Shown here piece by piece: positions 7,205 through 15,387 of a stretch of 28,599 nt of DNA (position 1 is its first letter; each line of letters opens with the position of its first letter). The translations under genes and the position numbers were made by a program. Origin of the DNA: Candidatus Cloacimonadota bacterium (GTDB taxonomy: Bacteria; Cloacimonadota; Cloacimonadia; Cloacimonadales; Cloacimonadaceae); NCBI GenBank assembly GCA_028681035.1, contig JAQUJJ010000036.1, positions 1 through 28,599 of the forward strand, given 5' to 3'. Under the pieces are notes generated by a model that was given only the letters and a program-made list of their open reading frames with translations, had not been told where the DNA came from and did not search any database.

Positions 7205-7672
7205 ATGACCAAACAAGAAAGCTATCGTATCGTGATTGAGGCAGAAATCCGAGCACAGATGTTATATGAAGCTCTGGCAAAAAGTTTCACAAACAACGAT
7301 ACTCGCTCGGTGTTTCACGAACTGATTATTCTGGAAAAAGGACATGAGGAAAAGGTTCGTGCAGCGTTTAAGCAAGAGTTTCCCGGCGAAGATTTTAAAC
7401 TGATGGGAAACCTTAAGCTAGACTTGCAAGATGTGAACCTAAACGATCCCAAGGACGTTCTGGAATATGCTATCGGCAAAGAAGATTTGGCGAATGGCAT
7501 CTACCTTGGCATGGCAGAAAAGGAAAGCGATGCCGAAATAAAAGCTATGATGCTGAAATTCGCCAAGGAAGAAAACGACCATAAAGCTCTGCTATTAGCA
7601 GAAGTTCAACGCATCCAGGGTGCAATGCAATGGTATGACCCCTCCGAGTTAAACGGCATGATGGAAGACTAA
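7205..7672 (+). CDS. Ferritin-like/rubrerythrin-type diiron protein without rubredoxin domain
   Basis: A 155-residue four-helix-bundle protein. Candidate diiron ligands come in the expected order: Glu12/14 in EAEIRAQMLYEAL, E44-x2-H47 (EKGHEEK), Glu93 or Glu105 in the third helix, and E123-x2-H126 (EENDH) in the fourth. This is the ferritin-like domain of rubrerythrins. No C-terminal CxxC rubredoxin centre is present, so it is the short form. Such proteins handle iron or peroxide stress in anaerobes; the exact reaction is unknown. A strong GAGGTG site supports the start. rarA begins 13 bases downstream and may be co-transcribed. Confidence 0.82.
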   Translation: MTKQESYRIVIEAEIRAQMLYEALAKSFTNNDTRSVFHELIILEKGHEEKVRAAFKQEFPGEDFKLMGNLKLDLQDVNLNDPKDVLEYAIGKEDLANGIYLGMAEKESDAEIKAMMLKFAKEENDHKALLLAEVQRIQGAMQWYDPSELNGMMED

Positions 7673-7685
7673 GGCTGGCACATAA

Positions 7686-9005
7686 ATGCCCAGAAAAGAC
7701 CAGCAAACCCTGTTCGAAAGCGAAGAGCTAAGCAACAAAACCGTTCCCTTAGCAGAAAAACTGCGCCCCTCATCTTTGGAAGAACTGCGGGGTCAAGCTA
7801 AGCTGATTGCGGCGAACTCGCTGCTGCATCAGATGATTGCCAGTGGAGAATACCATTCATTCATCCTTTGGGGACCGCCCGGTACTGGAAAAACAACCAT
7901 TGCTAGGATTATAGAGAAAGTAAGCGGGTTTCACTTTATCACCTTTTCGGCGGTGCTATCCAGTATCAACGATGTGAAAGGTGTGATGAAGGATGCGGAC
8001 TATATGCACCGCACCCAGAATAGACGGAGTATTCTGTTTATTGACGAGATTCACCGCTTCAACAAATCTCAGCAGGATGCCTTTCTGCCATATGTGGAAA
8101 GCGGTGCGGTTATCCTGATTGGTGCTACCACCGAGAATCCTTCCTTTGAGGTTATTCCAGCTCTGCTATCCCGTTGCCATGTTTTCGTGCTGGAACATTT
8201 GCAAGAAGAAGACCTTAAAGCGATACTGGAGAAAGGATTTGCAGAGCTGAACCTGGAAGCTGATGAAGATATTATCGGCTGGATGGCACAGAATAGCGGC
8301 GGAGATGCAAGGCGGGCATTAAATGAGCTGGAACTGATTCAGGCTTACCTGCTGCAAAACCCACATCCACCCGTCGCTGAACTGGCGCAAACACTTGCCA
8401 AGAAAACCATGTTTTACGATAAAAACAGGGAAGAACATTACAACATTATCTCTGCTCTGCATAAGTCTCTTAGAGGCTCTGACCCGCAAGCAGCACTGTA
8501 TTGGCTGGCGAGGATGCTGGAAGCAGGGGAAGACCCACGCTATCTGGTGCGCAGGTTAATCCGTTTTGCCAGCGAGGATATAGGGCTTGCCGATCCCAAT
8601 GCTTTAGTTCAGGCAATTGCTGCCAAAGATGCGCTGCTGTTTATCGGTATGCCCGAAGCGAGCAATGCTTTGGCGCAGTTGGTTGTATATCTAGCCACCT
8701 CCCCGAAAAGCAACAGTCTTTATACAGCGTACAAAGCCGCTGCGAAAGATGCTGTGAAAACAAGCCATTATGGAGTGCCACTTCATATCCGCAATGCCCC
8801 TACAAAACTGATGAAGAACTTGGATTACGGGAAAGATTATCACTATGACCATGAATACGAAAACAGCTACTTCTACCAGAATTACTTTCCCGATAAGATG
8901 AAGGAAAAGACTTACTACACACCAGGGCAGTATGGCTTTGAGAAGGAAATACAGAAGCGAATAGATTGGTGGAAAAAGCTGCGTAGCAAGCTTTCTAACC
9001 TTTGA
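7686..9005 (+). CDS. rarA: RarA/MgsA replication-associated recombination AAA+ ATPase
   Basis: A 439-residue AAA+ protein of full family length. PLAEKLRP (about 21-28) precedes Walker A GPPGTGKT (63-70). Walker B is ILFIDEIH (116-123), followed by the diagnostic [15 protein letters not shown] stretch, sensor 1 [12 protein letters not shown] (145-156) and a clamp-loader-like SRC motif (about 162-164). The C-terminal half holds the tetramerisation region ([29 protein letters not shown]). RarA acts at stalled replication forks, related to eukaryotic WRNIP1/Mgs1. Its stop codon (9003-9005) lies inside the left arm of the hairpin element at 9001-9076. Confidence 0.95.
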   Translation: MPRKDQQTLFESEELSNKTVPLAEKLRPSSLEELRGQAKLIAANSLLHQMIASGEYHSFILWGPPGTGKTTIARIIEKVSGFHFITFSAVLSSINDVKGVMKDADYMHRTQNRRSILFIDEIHRFNKSQQDAFLPYVESGAVILIGATTENPSFEVIPALLSRCHVFVLEHLQEEDLKAILEKGFAELNLEADEDIIGWMAQNSGGDARRALNELELIQAYLLQNPHPPVAELAQTLAKKTMFYDKNREEHYNIISALHKSLRGSDPQAALYWLARMLEAGEDPRYLVRRLIRFASEDIGLADPNALVQAIAAKDALLFIGMPEASNALAQLVVYLATSPKSNSLYTAYKAAAKDAVKTSHYGVPLHIRNAPTKLMKNLDYGKDYHYDHEYENSYFYQNYFPDKMKEKTYYTPGQYGFEKEIQKRIDWWKKLRSKLSNL

Positions 9006-9076
9006 CTTATAAATCGGCGAGAGAAGCTCCGAAATAAAACACAAAGAGCTTTAACTTCGCCGATTTATGAGTTAAA
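9001..9076 (+). repeat. Wobble-paired hairpin element, class A, copy 2
   Basis: Arms 9001-9019 (TTTGACTTATAAATCGGCG) and 9058-9076 (CGCCGATTTATGAGTTAAA) form a 19-bp stem, with G-U wobbles at G9004-U9073 and U9008-G9069, around a 38-nt loop. It lies between the convergent rarA and histidine kinase genes and contains the rarA stop codon, so it could work as a two-way terminator or stabiliser. Neither side has a strong U-run. Confidence 0.85.
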
Positions 9077-9095
9077 GTAGGAACCTGCACTATAT

Positions 9096-10253
9096 TCACT
9101 CCGCTATTTTCAACGTAAAAGTGCTCCCTTTGTTCAGCTTGCTATCAACGCTTAACTGAATGCCCAGCTTATCGGCAAATTCCTTTGCGAGAATCAATCC
9201 TAATCCGCTGCCTGGCTCTTTATTGGTGCCGGGATAGCGCAAATCACTGTCTATACGGAATATCTTGGCGATGTTACGCCGGGAGATGCCTACGCCCTTA
9301 TCCTCTACTTCTATGCTGGTCATGTTGTTAGTCTGCGAAAGCCGGATTTTCACTTCAGAATTTGGATAAGAATACTTCAGAGCATTGGAGATAAGATTTC
9401 TAAGTATCGAGGTAAGCATATGTGAATCGCTTTCCACAACGAACTCCTCTGTATATTGGAAATCAACTTTTATGCCTTTATCCTCAGCCGCAGTTAGAAA
9501 TTGCTGAACAAGAAAATCAATCAGCTTGGTAAGGGATAAATACTCCTTTTGTACTTGCATCTCGCTAGTTTGAGATTTTGTCCAATCCAGGAGGTTTTCT
9601 AATAGCGCATAGATTCCCTTTGCCGATACATTTATCTGTGCTGCAAAACTGGTGAGATCGGCAGAGCTTAAGTTGTGTAGATTAGCATTTAGAAACTCTG
9701 TAAGAGAGATGATAGCATACACGGGGTTTTGTAAATCGTGAGCAATAAGAGAGAAAAACTTATCTTTGGTGGCGTTCATTTCAACCATACTTTGGGCAAC
9801 TTGCTTGATTTCGTTTTCTGTTTTCTTGCGAGAGCTAATCTCGGTAATGTAGCCATCGATGAACATCACAGCGTTGTCCATGTTATAGATAGCATTGCCC
9901 TGTTCCCAAACCCAACGGATATCTCCCGCTTTGTCCACAATCCGATACTCCATTTGGAATTTGCTACGTTTTGCCACTGCTTCGTTCACACACTGGCGTA
10001 CGTAAGCACGATCATCTTTATGAATAAGCTCGTTATATATGCTCGCACTATTATTGAGGATTTCAGCACCCGTGTAACCTGTAATTATGTGACAACCCTC
10101 GGACAAAAATATCATAGTCCAGTTCTCGTCATTCATACAGCGATAAGCCATACCCGGCAGATTGCCCATCAGATTGGCAACAAGTTCCGGCAACATGCTT
10201 TCAGCATTAGTTTCAGGCGTGCCCAGAGACGGTTTTTTTACATTATCACTCAT
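9096..10253 (-). CDS. Cytoplasmic PAS-domain sensor histidine kinase
   Basis: A 385-residue orphan kinase. A PAS-3-type domain (about 30-145, NLPGMAYRC...WVWEQGNAIY) leads into a coiled linker. A HisKA dimerisation domain has the phospho-acceptor His172 in SLIAHDLQNPVYA. The HATPase domain has N box NLISNALKY (286-294), G1 DKGVGI (318-323) and G2 GSGLGL (348-353). There is no signal peptide or membrane helix, so it should sense a cytoplasmic or diffusible signal. No response regulator is encoded nearby. The ATG has no ribosome-binding site, and a consensus promoter puts the transcript start almost at the ATG (see 10262-10289). Confidence 0.92.
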   Translation of the reverse strand: MSDNVKKPSLGTPETNAESMLPELVANLMGNLPGMAYRCMNDENWTMIFLSEGCHIITGYTGAEILNNSASIYNELIHKDDRAYVRQCVNEAVAKRSKFQMEYRIVDKAGDIRWVWEQGNAIYNMDNAVMFIDGYITEISSRKKTENEIKQVAQSMVEMNATKDKFFSLIAHDLQNPVYAIISLTEFLNANLHNLSSADLTSFAAQINVSAKGIYALLENLLDWTKSQTSEMQVQKEYLSLTKLIDFLVQQFLTAAEDKGIKVDFQYTEEFVVESDSHMLTSILRNLISNALKYSYPNSEVKIRLSQTNNMTSIEVEDKGVGISRRNIAKIFRIDSDLRYPGTNKEPGSGLGLILAKEFADKLGIQLSVDSKLNKGSTFTLKIAE

Positions 10254-10261
10254 AATATCTT

Positions 10262-10289
10262 ATTATACTGTAACACCCAAGATTGTCAA
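10262..10289 (-). promoter_or_regulatory. Consensus promoter of the histidine kinase, predicting a leaderless mRNA
   Basis: On the minus strand TTGACA (complement of 10284-10289), a 16-base spacer and TATAAT (complement of 10262-10267) are both perfect matches to the sigma70 consensus. Transcription would begin near 10255, one to three bases before the ATG at 10253. Confidence 0.7.
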
Positions 10290-10306
10290 TAGAAAAGTGC
10301 AGCCAT

Positions 10307-10353
10307 CCCAGAACACCAACACCCCAGCACCCCAGAACGCCAACACCCCAGCA
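10307..10353. repeat. Two tandem 24-bp CCAGAAC(A/G)CCAACACCCCAGCA units
   Basis: Units at 10307-10329 and 10331-10353 differ by one base in 23 and have a period of 24. C/A-rich and low-complexity, beginning about 55 bases upstream of the kinase start. Two units only and no spacer variation, so not a CRISPR. Confidence 0.75.
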
Positions 10354-10566
10354 CTTTTTCACTTTGTTACTTCTTCACTTCTCGACCTCTCGCCTTACTG
10401 TACCTACGGGTACAATCACCTATACACTCATCAAAGAACTAATTTATTGCTTCTATAATGTAAGGAGGACAAATCCGGGAATTCGGGACAGAATTGCGAT
10501 TTATTTTGCGTTTTGCAAAAATAGTTTTGTGGTGGTTGGGTTATATGCTTGTGTGAAAATAGTTTA

Positions 10567-10737
10567 ATGTGCTGTGAAAAAAACGACCTTTTGTTTAGTC
10601 CTCATCCCAAATTTAGTACACGTTGGCAGTGGAGAGTGTGGATGTACTGGTGTGCCTTGGTTGTGATGACGTGTGGAGTCCTTGTCGTTTTACTTGTTTC
10701 GTACATTCCTGTGAAATTTGAATGGACGATGGGTTAA
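10567..10737 (+). CDS. Possible small single-pass membrane peptide
   Basis: A 56-codon frame with a basic, Trp-rich segment (TRWQWRVWMYW) followed by a hydrophobic stretch (ALVVMTCGVLVVLLVSYI) that could span a membrane once. There is no ribosome-binding site, no neighbour in operon spacing and no family I recognise. It is reported only because the region holds nothing better; it may be chance. Confidence 0.2.
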   Translation: MCCEKNDLLFSPHPKFSTRWQWRVWMYWCALVVMTCGVLVVLLVSYIPVKFEWTMG

Positions 10738-10914
10738 GGACATGCTAATCAAACCATATATGCGACCTGGACTTCACTGCTTAAGTAAGGGCGATATTCT
10801 ATTTCCCTAAATACTTATGCCATATTGAACTTTTACTGAAGCCTTGCCTTCGCTACCTTCCGCTGTTGTCCTTTGGCACCGTAATAACAGCCGCCCTCGG
10901 CTTTTCTCACACGA

Positions 10915-10935
10915 GGCGTGTGAGATTACAGAGAG
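10915..10935. other. Perfect 9-bp hairpin with 3-nt loop
   Basis: TCTCACACG (10915-10923), loop AGG, CGTGTGAGA (10927-10935). No U-run follows. The function could be operator or RNA structure; nothing in the context decides. Confidence 0.5.
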
Positions 10936-11008
10936 TGGTAAGAGAGTGGTATTTAGCAAAAAGTTGAGATTTAGCATAAAGGATTTGACAAAATCAACTT
11001 TATTAAAA

Positions 11009-11080
11009 GGCTGGCGTGGATTCTTATCAGTAAATCCTGAGACAAAGCTGGTTTAGATTCATATCTTAAAATCCTGAGGC
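11009..11080. repeat. Degenerate tandem repeat, about 37-bp period
   Basis: Two stretches starting at 11009 and 11046 share GCTGG, GATTC, TATC and AAATCCTGAG in the same order, with roughly 70 percent identity by eye. They lie about 50 bases upstream of the ABC exporter operon and could be duplicated regulatory sites. Confidence 0.4.
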
Positions 11081-11129
11081 TGTTTTAGCGTACCAAATTT
11101 AGGCAGAAACTCAGGTGAAATGGAGTTTT

Positions 11130-12881
11130 ATGCGTACCTTTGATGCAATTCTTCCCTACATAAAGAAAAGTTATTCTCGTATAGCCGGTGGCATAGTAAT
11201 GCTAATATTGGTGGATATTGTCCAGTTGGCAGTACCCAAGGTTATGCAATATGCTATCGATAGTATTCAAGCCGGGTCTATTGATAGCCGTGGCTTGGCG
11301 TGGATTGGGCTGCTTATCTTTGCGCTGGCGATCGCTGTAATGATTTTACGCTATTTCTGGCGTGTGCTTATCATTGGCAATTCGTTTCAGATAGAAAAGA
11401 GCCTTAGGCAGGATTTCTATAATCATCTGTTAAAGCTTTCTCAGAACTTCTTTAATAAAAGCAAGACTGGCGATCTGATGGCGTATGCAACCAACGACCT
11501 TAATGCAGTAAGGATGCTGTTTGGTATCGGTCTGATTGCTGCGATGGATATTGTTTTAATGACGGTTGCTTCTTTCTCGTTCATGGTTTCTATCAACTGG
11601 CGATTAACCTTGTTAGCTATTATTCCCATGCCTTTTCTTACTTTAACGATTAGTTATTTTGGTAAGAAGATGCACAAGCGTTTTGCAGGAGTGCAAAAGA
11701 GCTTTGCCAGCTTAAGTGGAAGGGTTCAGGAAAGCATTTCAGGCATCCGCATTGTTAAGGCATTTGTGCAGGAAAAGAACGAGCTTGAGAAGATAGATGA
11801 GGTCTCCCGTGATTTTGTTAAGCAGAACATGGGTCTTGCCCGCATTGCCGGTGTATTCCATCCTTTCATGGGTTTTGTAATCAGCACCAGTATTGTAATC
11901 ACGCTCTATTTTGGTGGACGTGCTGCCATCCGTGGAGAGATTACGATTGGTGGTTTCATTGCTTTCTTCCAGTATTTGGGAATGCTTGTCTGGCCCATGA
12001 TTGCTATTGGCTGGATAGTGGATATGTACCAGCGTGGCACAGCTTCACTAAAAAGACTGAACGAGATATTCGAAGTGCAGCCCGAAGTAAATGACGCACA
12101 TGCCGATAGCAGCATTACTTCATTGCAGGGAGCTATTCGGCTGCAAAACCTCAGTTTCCGCTATGGCAAAGACTTACCCCTTATATTCGAGGATATTAGC
12201 ATGAGCATTGATGGCGGTAAAACTCTGGCGATAGTTGGTCCCACAGGTTGTGGTAAAACTACGCTCATAGAGCTTCTGGTTCGTATCTACAACCCCGAAA
12301 CCAATAGTGTTTACATAGACGAGCATGAATTGTTTTCCATTCCTCTTAAGGTGTTACGGCGCGATGCTGTGCTGGTTCCGCAGGATATCTTCTTGTTTTC
12401 TGATACAATTGCCAATAATATCCGCTTGGGCAATCCAGATACCACAGACGAAGCGGTTTATGAAGCAGCCCGGATAGCACAAGTTTACGACGAGATTATG
12501 GATTTTGACCATAAGTTTGACACTATGGTGGGCGAGCGAGGGATTACCCTTTCCGGCGGGCAGAAACAGAGAGTAGCAATAGCCCGTGCTCTGCTAACCA
12601 ATCCCCAGATACTAATTCTGGACGATGCTCTTTCGGCGGTGGATACAAAAACCGAACGCCACATTCTGGAGTGTTTGATAGAGCTGCGCAAGGGCAAAAC
12701 AACTATCATTATTGCACACCGCATTTCTTCCATCCAGCATGCTGATAAGATAATCGTGTTGGGTGATGCCAAGATAGCTGAACGTGGAAATCATCAGGAA
12801 CTTATTCAGCTAGGCAAATTGTATAACGACCTGTACGAGAAACAACGTATCCGTGCTCGTTTGGAAGGGGAGGAATTATGA
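11130..12881 (+). CDS. ABC exporter half-transporter, first subunit of a heterodimer (MdlA/SmdA-like)
   Basis: About 583 residues: a six-helix ABC exporter membrane domain (about 1-310) fused to an ATPase. Motifs, numbered from this start: Walker A GPTGCGKT (about 370-377), Q-loop VPQD, signature LSGGQ (about 474-478), Walker B ILILDD (about 494-499), H-loop AHR. The residue after Walker B is Asp (LDD), not the catalytic Glu, so its ATP site is degenerate, as in one subunit of known heterodimeric exporters such as TM287/288. The start at 11130 is chosen because GGAG lies four bases upstream; an in-frame GTG at 11115 is possible. It overlaps the second subunit by ATGA. The substrate (drug, lipid or peptide) is unknown. 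Confidence 0.88.
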   Translation: MRTFDAILPYIKKSYSRIAGGIVMLILVDIVQLAVPKVMQYAIDSIQAGSIDSRGLAWIGLLIFALAIAVMILRYFWRVLIIGNSFQIEKSLRQDFYNHLLKLSQNFFNKSKTGDLMAYATNDLNAVRMLFGIGLIAAMDIVLMTVASFSFMVSINWRLTLLAIIPMPFLTLTISYFGKKMHKRFAGVQKSFASLSGRVQESISGIRIVKAFVQEKNELEKIDEVSRDFVKQNMGLARIAGVFHPFMGFVISTSIVITLYFGGRAAIRGEITIGGFIAFFQYLGMLVWPMIAIGWIVDMYQRGTASLKRLNEIFEVQPEVNDAHADSSITSLQGAIRLQNLSFRYGKDLPLIFEDISMSIDGGKTLAIVGPTGCGKTTLIELLVRIYNPETNSVYIDEHELFSIPLKVLRRDAVLVPQDIFLFSDTIANNIRLGNPDTTDEAVYEAARIAQVYDEIMDFDHKFDTMVGERGITLSGGQKQRVAIARALLTNPQILILDDALSAVDTKTERHILECLIELRKGKTTIIIAHRISSIQHADKIIVLGDAKIAERGNHQELIQLGKLYNDLYEKQRIRARLEGEEL

Positions 12882-15043
12882 TGCACGGCGGCGGTGGAGG
12901 CAGAGGACAGGGCATTGGCACAGACGACCTGAAATGTAAGATATACGATCGCAGGCTCTTTGGCAAAATGATGCATTATCTGAAACCATACTTAAAATGG
13001 GTGGTGTTATCGTTTGTAGTCCTGATGCTTATTTCCGGTGCGGAGGTGGTATTACCTCTTATACAGCGTTCTGCGATAGACGATTATATCATTTCCGACA
13101 AGTCTATTGCCATATTTAACGACAAGGCAGATTACCAAGATTTTTACCAGCGATACCATAAGCTGAAGTTTAAAGAATATACTTACGGTACTCAACATTT
13201 CATTATCCTAAGTGCTAAAGACCACAACAAGATAAACCGCAGTGATCTGAACGAGCTTAAAGCACAGGGTATCCTTAGCGAAACTACTGTGTATCTCATC
13301 ACCGATAAAACAAAACACCTTGCCATTCTGAAACAGCACTTAAACGAAAACATGCTTCCCGATTCTGCGGAAAAGGGCATGGATGGTTGGTTCAGGATTG
13401 GTTCAGGAAAGATAGCTGTTGCCAAGGATGTGATGCTGCAACTGCCCAAGAAGGAACGCCTGGCGGTTCGTAGCGAGTCATCGCGCAGCCTGTTTTATCT
13501 GGCGTTGATTTTCTTTGGAATCATCTCCTTACGCTTTGTTACCAGCTATTTCCAATCGGTGGTTACTGCTTATTTCTCACAAATGGCGATGGCAGACCTT
13601 CGGCACGACGTGTTCGCTCATCTGCAAAGAATGCCCACCAAATACTTCGACCAAAACCCCGTGGGGAGGCTTGTAACCCGTGTTACAAACGATATCCGCG
13701 CTATAGACGAGATGCTCGCTTCTGGGGTTATTACCATTATTCAAGATGTAATTCTGATTATTGCCATTGTGGTTTTGATGCTTGTTCTGAACTGGCAGCT
13801 TGCTCTTGTCAGCTTTGCCATTCTACCCTTGGTAATCTGGGTTATCCTCATTTACCGTAGCAAAACCAGAGTTATCTATCGTGAAGTTAGAAAGCATCTT
13901 GCTTCGTTGAATGCTTCCTTATCAGAACATATAGCAGGGCAGAAGATTATCCAGTTATTCAATCAGTACTTCCATAAACGCCAGGAGTTTTCGGATATTA
14001 ACCACGAATACTTTGTAGCTTCGGTTAAGCAGCTTAAACTCTTTGCCTTTTTCCGTCCGATAATTCACGTGTCTTCCCAAGTGGCAGTGGCACTCATTAT
14101 TTGGTACGGAGGCGGTCAGATATTGCACAATATGATTACCATCGGTTTACTGATGGCTTTTACTCAGTATGTGCACAAGCTTTTCGAGCCGATAAATGAT
14201 TTCTCGGAGAAGTTTAATATTCTTCAAGGAGCACTTGCCAGTGCAGAGCGTATTTTTGACCTGATGGAACTGGAGACAGATGATTATCGCCAGGATAAGC
14301 ATCGCAACCTTAAAATGGAAGGCGAGATAGAGTTCGACGGCGTTTGGCTGGCATACAATCCCGACGAATGGGTGCTAAAAGATGTTTCTTTTAAAGTAAA
14401 ACCAGGTGAGAAGATTGCCTTGGTGGGGCATACCGGCAGCGGCAAAACATCCATTGTGAACCTGATTCTGGGCATGTATCCTTACCAAAAAGGGCATATT
14501 CGCATCGATGGCAAAGAGCTAAACCAGTATTCGCTTGCCGATATTCGCTCAAATGTGGGCATTGTTCAGCAAGATGTGTTTATTTTCAGTGGCAATATCA
14601 GCGAAAACATTGCCTTGAACAACAGCAAACTTAGCCACGACGAGATTGTGCAAGTGGCGAAGTATGTAAACGCCGATAAGTTTATCAGTAAACTGCCGGA
14701 AGGCTATACAGAACCGGTGATGGAGCGCGGTGCCACCTTATCCACGGGACAGCGGCAGTTAATTGCCTTTGCACGCGTACTGGCATATAATCCTTCTATA
14801 TTTATCCTCGATGAAGCCACCTCGAATATCGATACCGAAACAGAGATACTGATTCAGGATGCCTTGGAGAAGATAATCGCAAAACGTACTTCCATCATCA
14901 TTGCCCACCGTCTTTCCACCATTCAACATGCCGATAGAATCTTGGTGTTGCATAAAGGAGAGGTGGTGGAAGAAGGTACTCATTTCGATTTACTGGATAA
15001 AAAGGGCTTGTATTACGACCTTTACCGTCTGCAATATACTTAA
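12878..15043 (+). CDS. ABC exporter half-transporter, second subunit (MdlB/SmdB-like), with large loop insertion
   Basis: A 721-residue fusion of an exporter membrane domain and an ATPase: Walker A GHTGSGKT (517-524), signature LSTGQ (621-625), Walker B IFILDE (641-646) with the catalytic Glu, and H-loop His677. It is about 130 residues longer than its partner. The extra length is a mostly hydrophilic insert (about 75-200) between the first and second membrane helices, so it should sit on the outer face. The N-terminus carries a Gly-rich HGGGGGRGQG stretch. The first gene's ATP site is degenerate and this one has the Glu, so an asymmetric heterodimer is expected. GGGAGG precedes the ATG, which overlaps the upstream stop. 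Confidence 0.9.
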   Translation: MMHGGGGGRGQGIGTDDLKCKIYDRRLFGKMMHYLKPYLKWVVLSFVVLMLISGAEVVLPLIQRSAIDDYIISDKSIAIFNDKADYQDFYQRYHKLKFKEYTYGTQHFIILSAKDHNKINRSDLNELKAQGILSETTVYLITDKTKHLAILKQHLNENMLPDSAEKGMDGWFRIGSGKIAVAKDVMLQLPKKERLAVRSESSRSLFYLALIFFGIISLRFVTSYFQSVVTAYFSQMAMADLRHDVFAHLQRMPTKYFDQNPVGRLVTRVTNDIRAIDEMLASGVITIIQDVILIIAIVVLMLVLNWQLALVSFAILPLVIWVILIYRSKTRVIYREVRKHLASLNASLSEHIAGQKIIQLFNQYFHKRQEFSDINHEYFVASVKQLKLFAFFRPIIHVSSQVAVALIIWYGGGQILHNMITIGLLMAFTQYVHKLFEPINDFSEKFNILQGALASAERIFDLMELETDDYRQDKHRNLKMEGEIEFDGVWLAYNPDEWVLKDVSFKVKPGEKIALVGHTGSGKTSIVNLILGMYPYQKGHIRIDGKELNQYSLADIRSNVGIVQQDVFIFSGNISENIALNNSKLSHDEIVQVAKYVNADKFISKLPEGYTEPVMERGATLSTGQRQLIAFARVLAYNPSIFILDEATSNIDTETEILIQDALEKIIAKRTSIIIAHRLSTIQHADRILVLHKGEVVEEGTHFDLLDKKGLYYDLYRLQYT

Positions 15044-15047
15044 AACT

Positions 15048-15085
15048 ATGCGGTCAGTGTGTTTATAGCCTGACCGCATTTTTTT
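15048..15085 (+). terminator. Rho-independent terminator of the ABC exporter operon
   Basis: A perfect 10-bp stem, ATGCGGTCAG (15048-15057) and CTGACCGCAT (15070-15079), is followed directly by a run of T residues. It lies five bases past the second exporter gene. Confidence 0.9.
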
Positions 15086-15112
15086 ATTAGTGGTTTTTGG
15101 CTCTTATTTCTT

Positions 15113-15220
15113 CCTTGCTTATCCGAAACCGAGCCAAAGCCCAACTGAAGCGGTGTTGATCGGGTGCTAACCCGATCGGATCCCGATCGGATCCCGATGA
15201 GACCCCCTTCGGATAAGTAG
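15113..15220. repeat. Palindromic repeat with GATCGG-rich core (D1)
   Basis: Outer arms CTTATCCGAA (15118-15127) and TTCGGATAAG (15208-15217) pair perfectly. Inside lies GATCGGGT/ACCCGATC (15158-15165, 15170-15177) with a 4-nt loop, then two tandem CGATCGGATCC units. The left tip CCTTGCTTA and the GATCGGGATCC-like core recur in the element at 20910-21019. The rest of 15044-15387 holds only a terminator and a promoter. Confidence 0.7.
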
Positions 15221-15309
15221 AGAAGCTGCTTCCGCCCAACATTTGGGCAAGATACTACAAAATCTATTGTCAGAATTTAGCTATATTAATTGAATTTGTA
15301 AAAAACAAG

Positions 15310-15338
15310 TTGACAATATATTGTGGCAAGATTAGGCT
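15310..15338 (+). promoter_or_regulatory. Promoter of the PilB/GspE gene
   Basis: TTGACA (15310-15315), a 17-base spacer and TAGGCT (15333-15338). Predicted start near 15345, about 43 bases before the ATG. The spacer contains ATTGTGGC, also present after the TTGACA at 17190. Confidence 0.5.
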
Positions 15339-15387
15339 GCACTCAGTAGGAATATGATAAATTGAAGGTAAAAAAGAGGGTGCAGAT

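Larger units (their letters stand above)
10354..11129. other. Gene-poor region with hairpins and repeat remnants
   Basis: About 780 bases without a convincing gene. It contains an isolated AAGGAGG (near 10462) not followed by a usable start, a weak membrane-peptide frame (10567-10737), a perfect hairpin (10915-10935), an isolated TTGACA (10985-10990) without a good -10, and a degenerate 37-bp direct repeat (11009-11080). Frames such as 10844-11056 look like translated non-coding sequence. It may be a decayed gene or element, or the leader of the ABC operon. Confidence 0.5.

Noticed and set aside
9738..10292. 184-codon plus-strand frame
   Set aside because: It lies antisense to the well-supported histidine kinase gene and has no family features.
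10307..10353. CRISPR-like tandem repeat
   Set aside because: Only two adjacent units with no spacers, and low-complexity C/A-rich sequence.
10844..11056. Frame encoding a 70-residue protein in the gene-poor region
   Set aside because: No ribosome-binding site, spans a perfect hairpin and a direct repeat, and the composition does not look protein-like.
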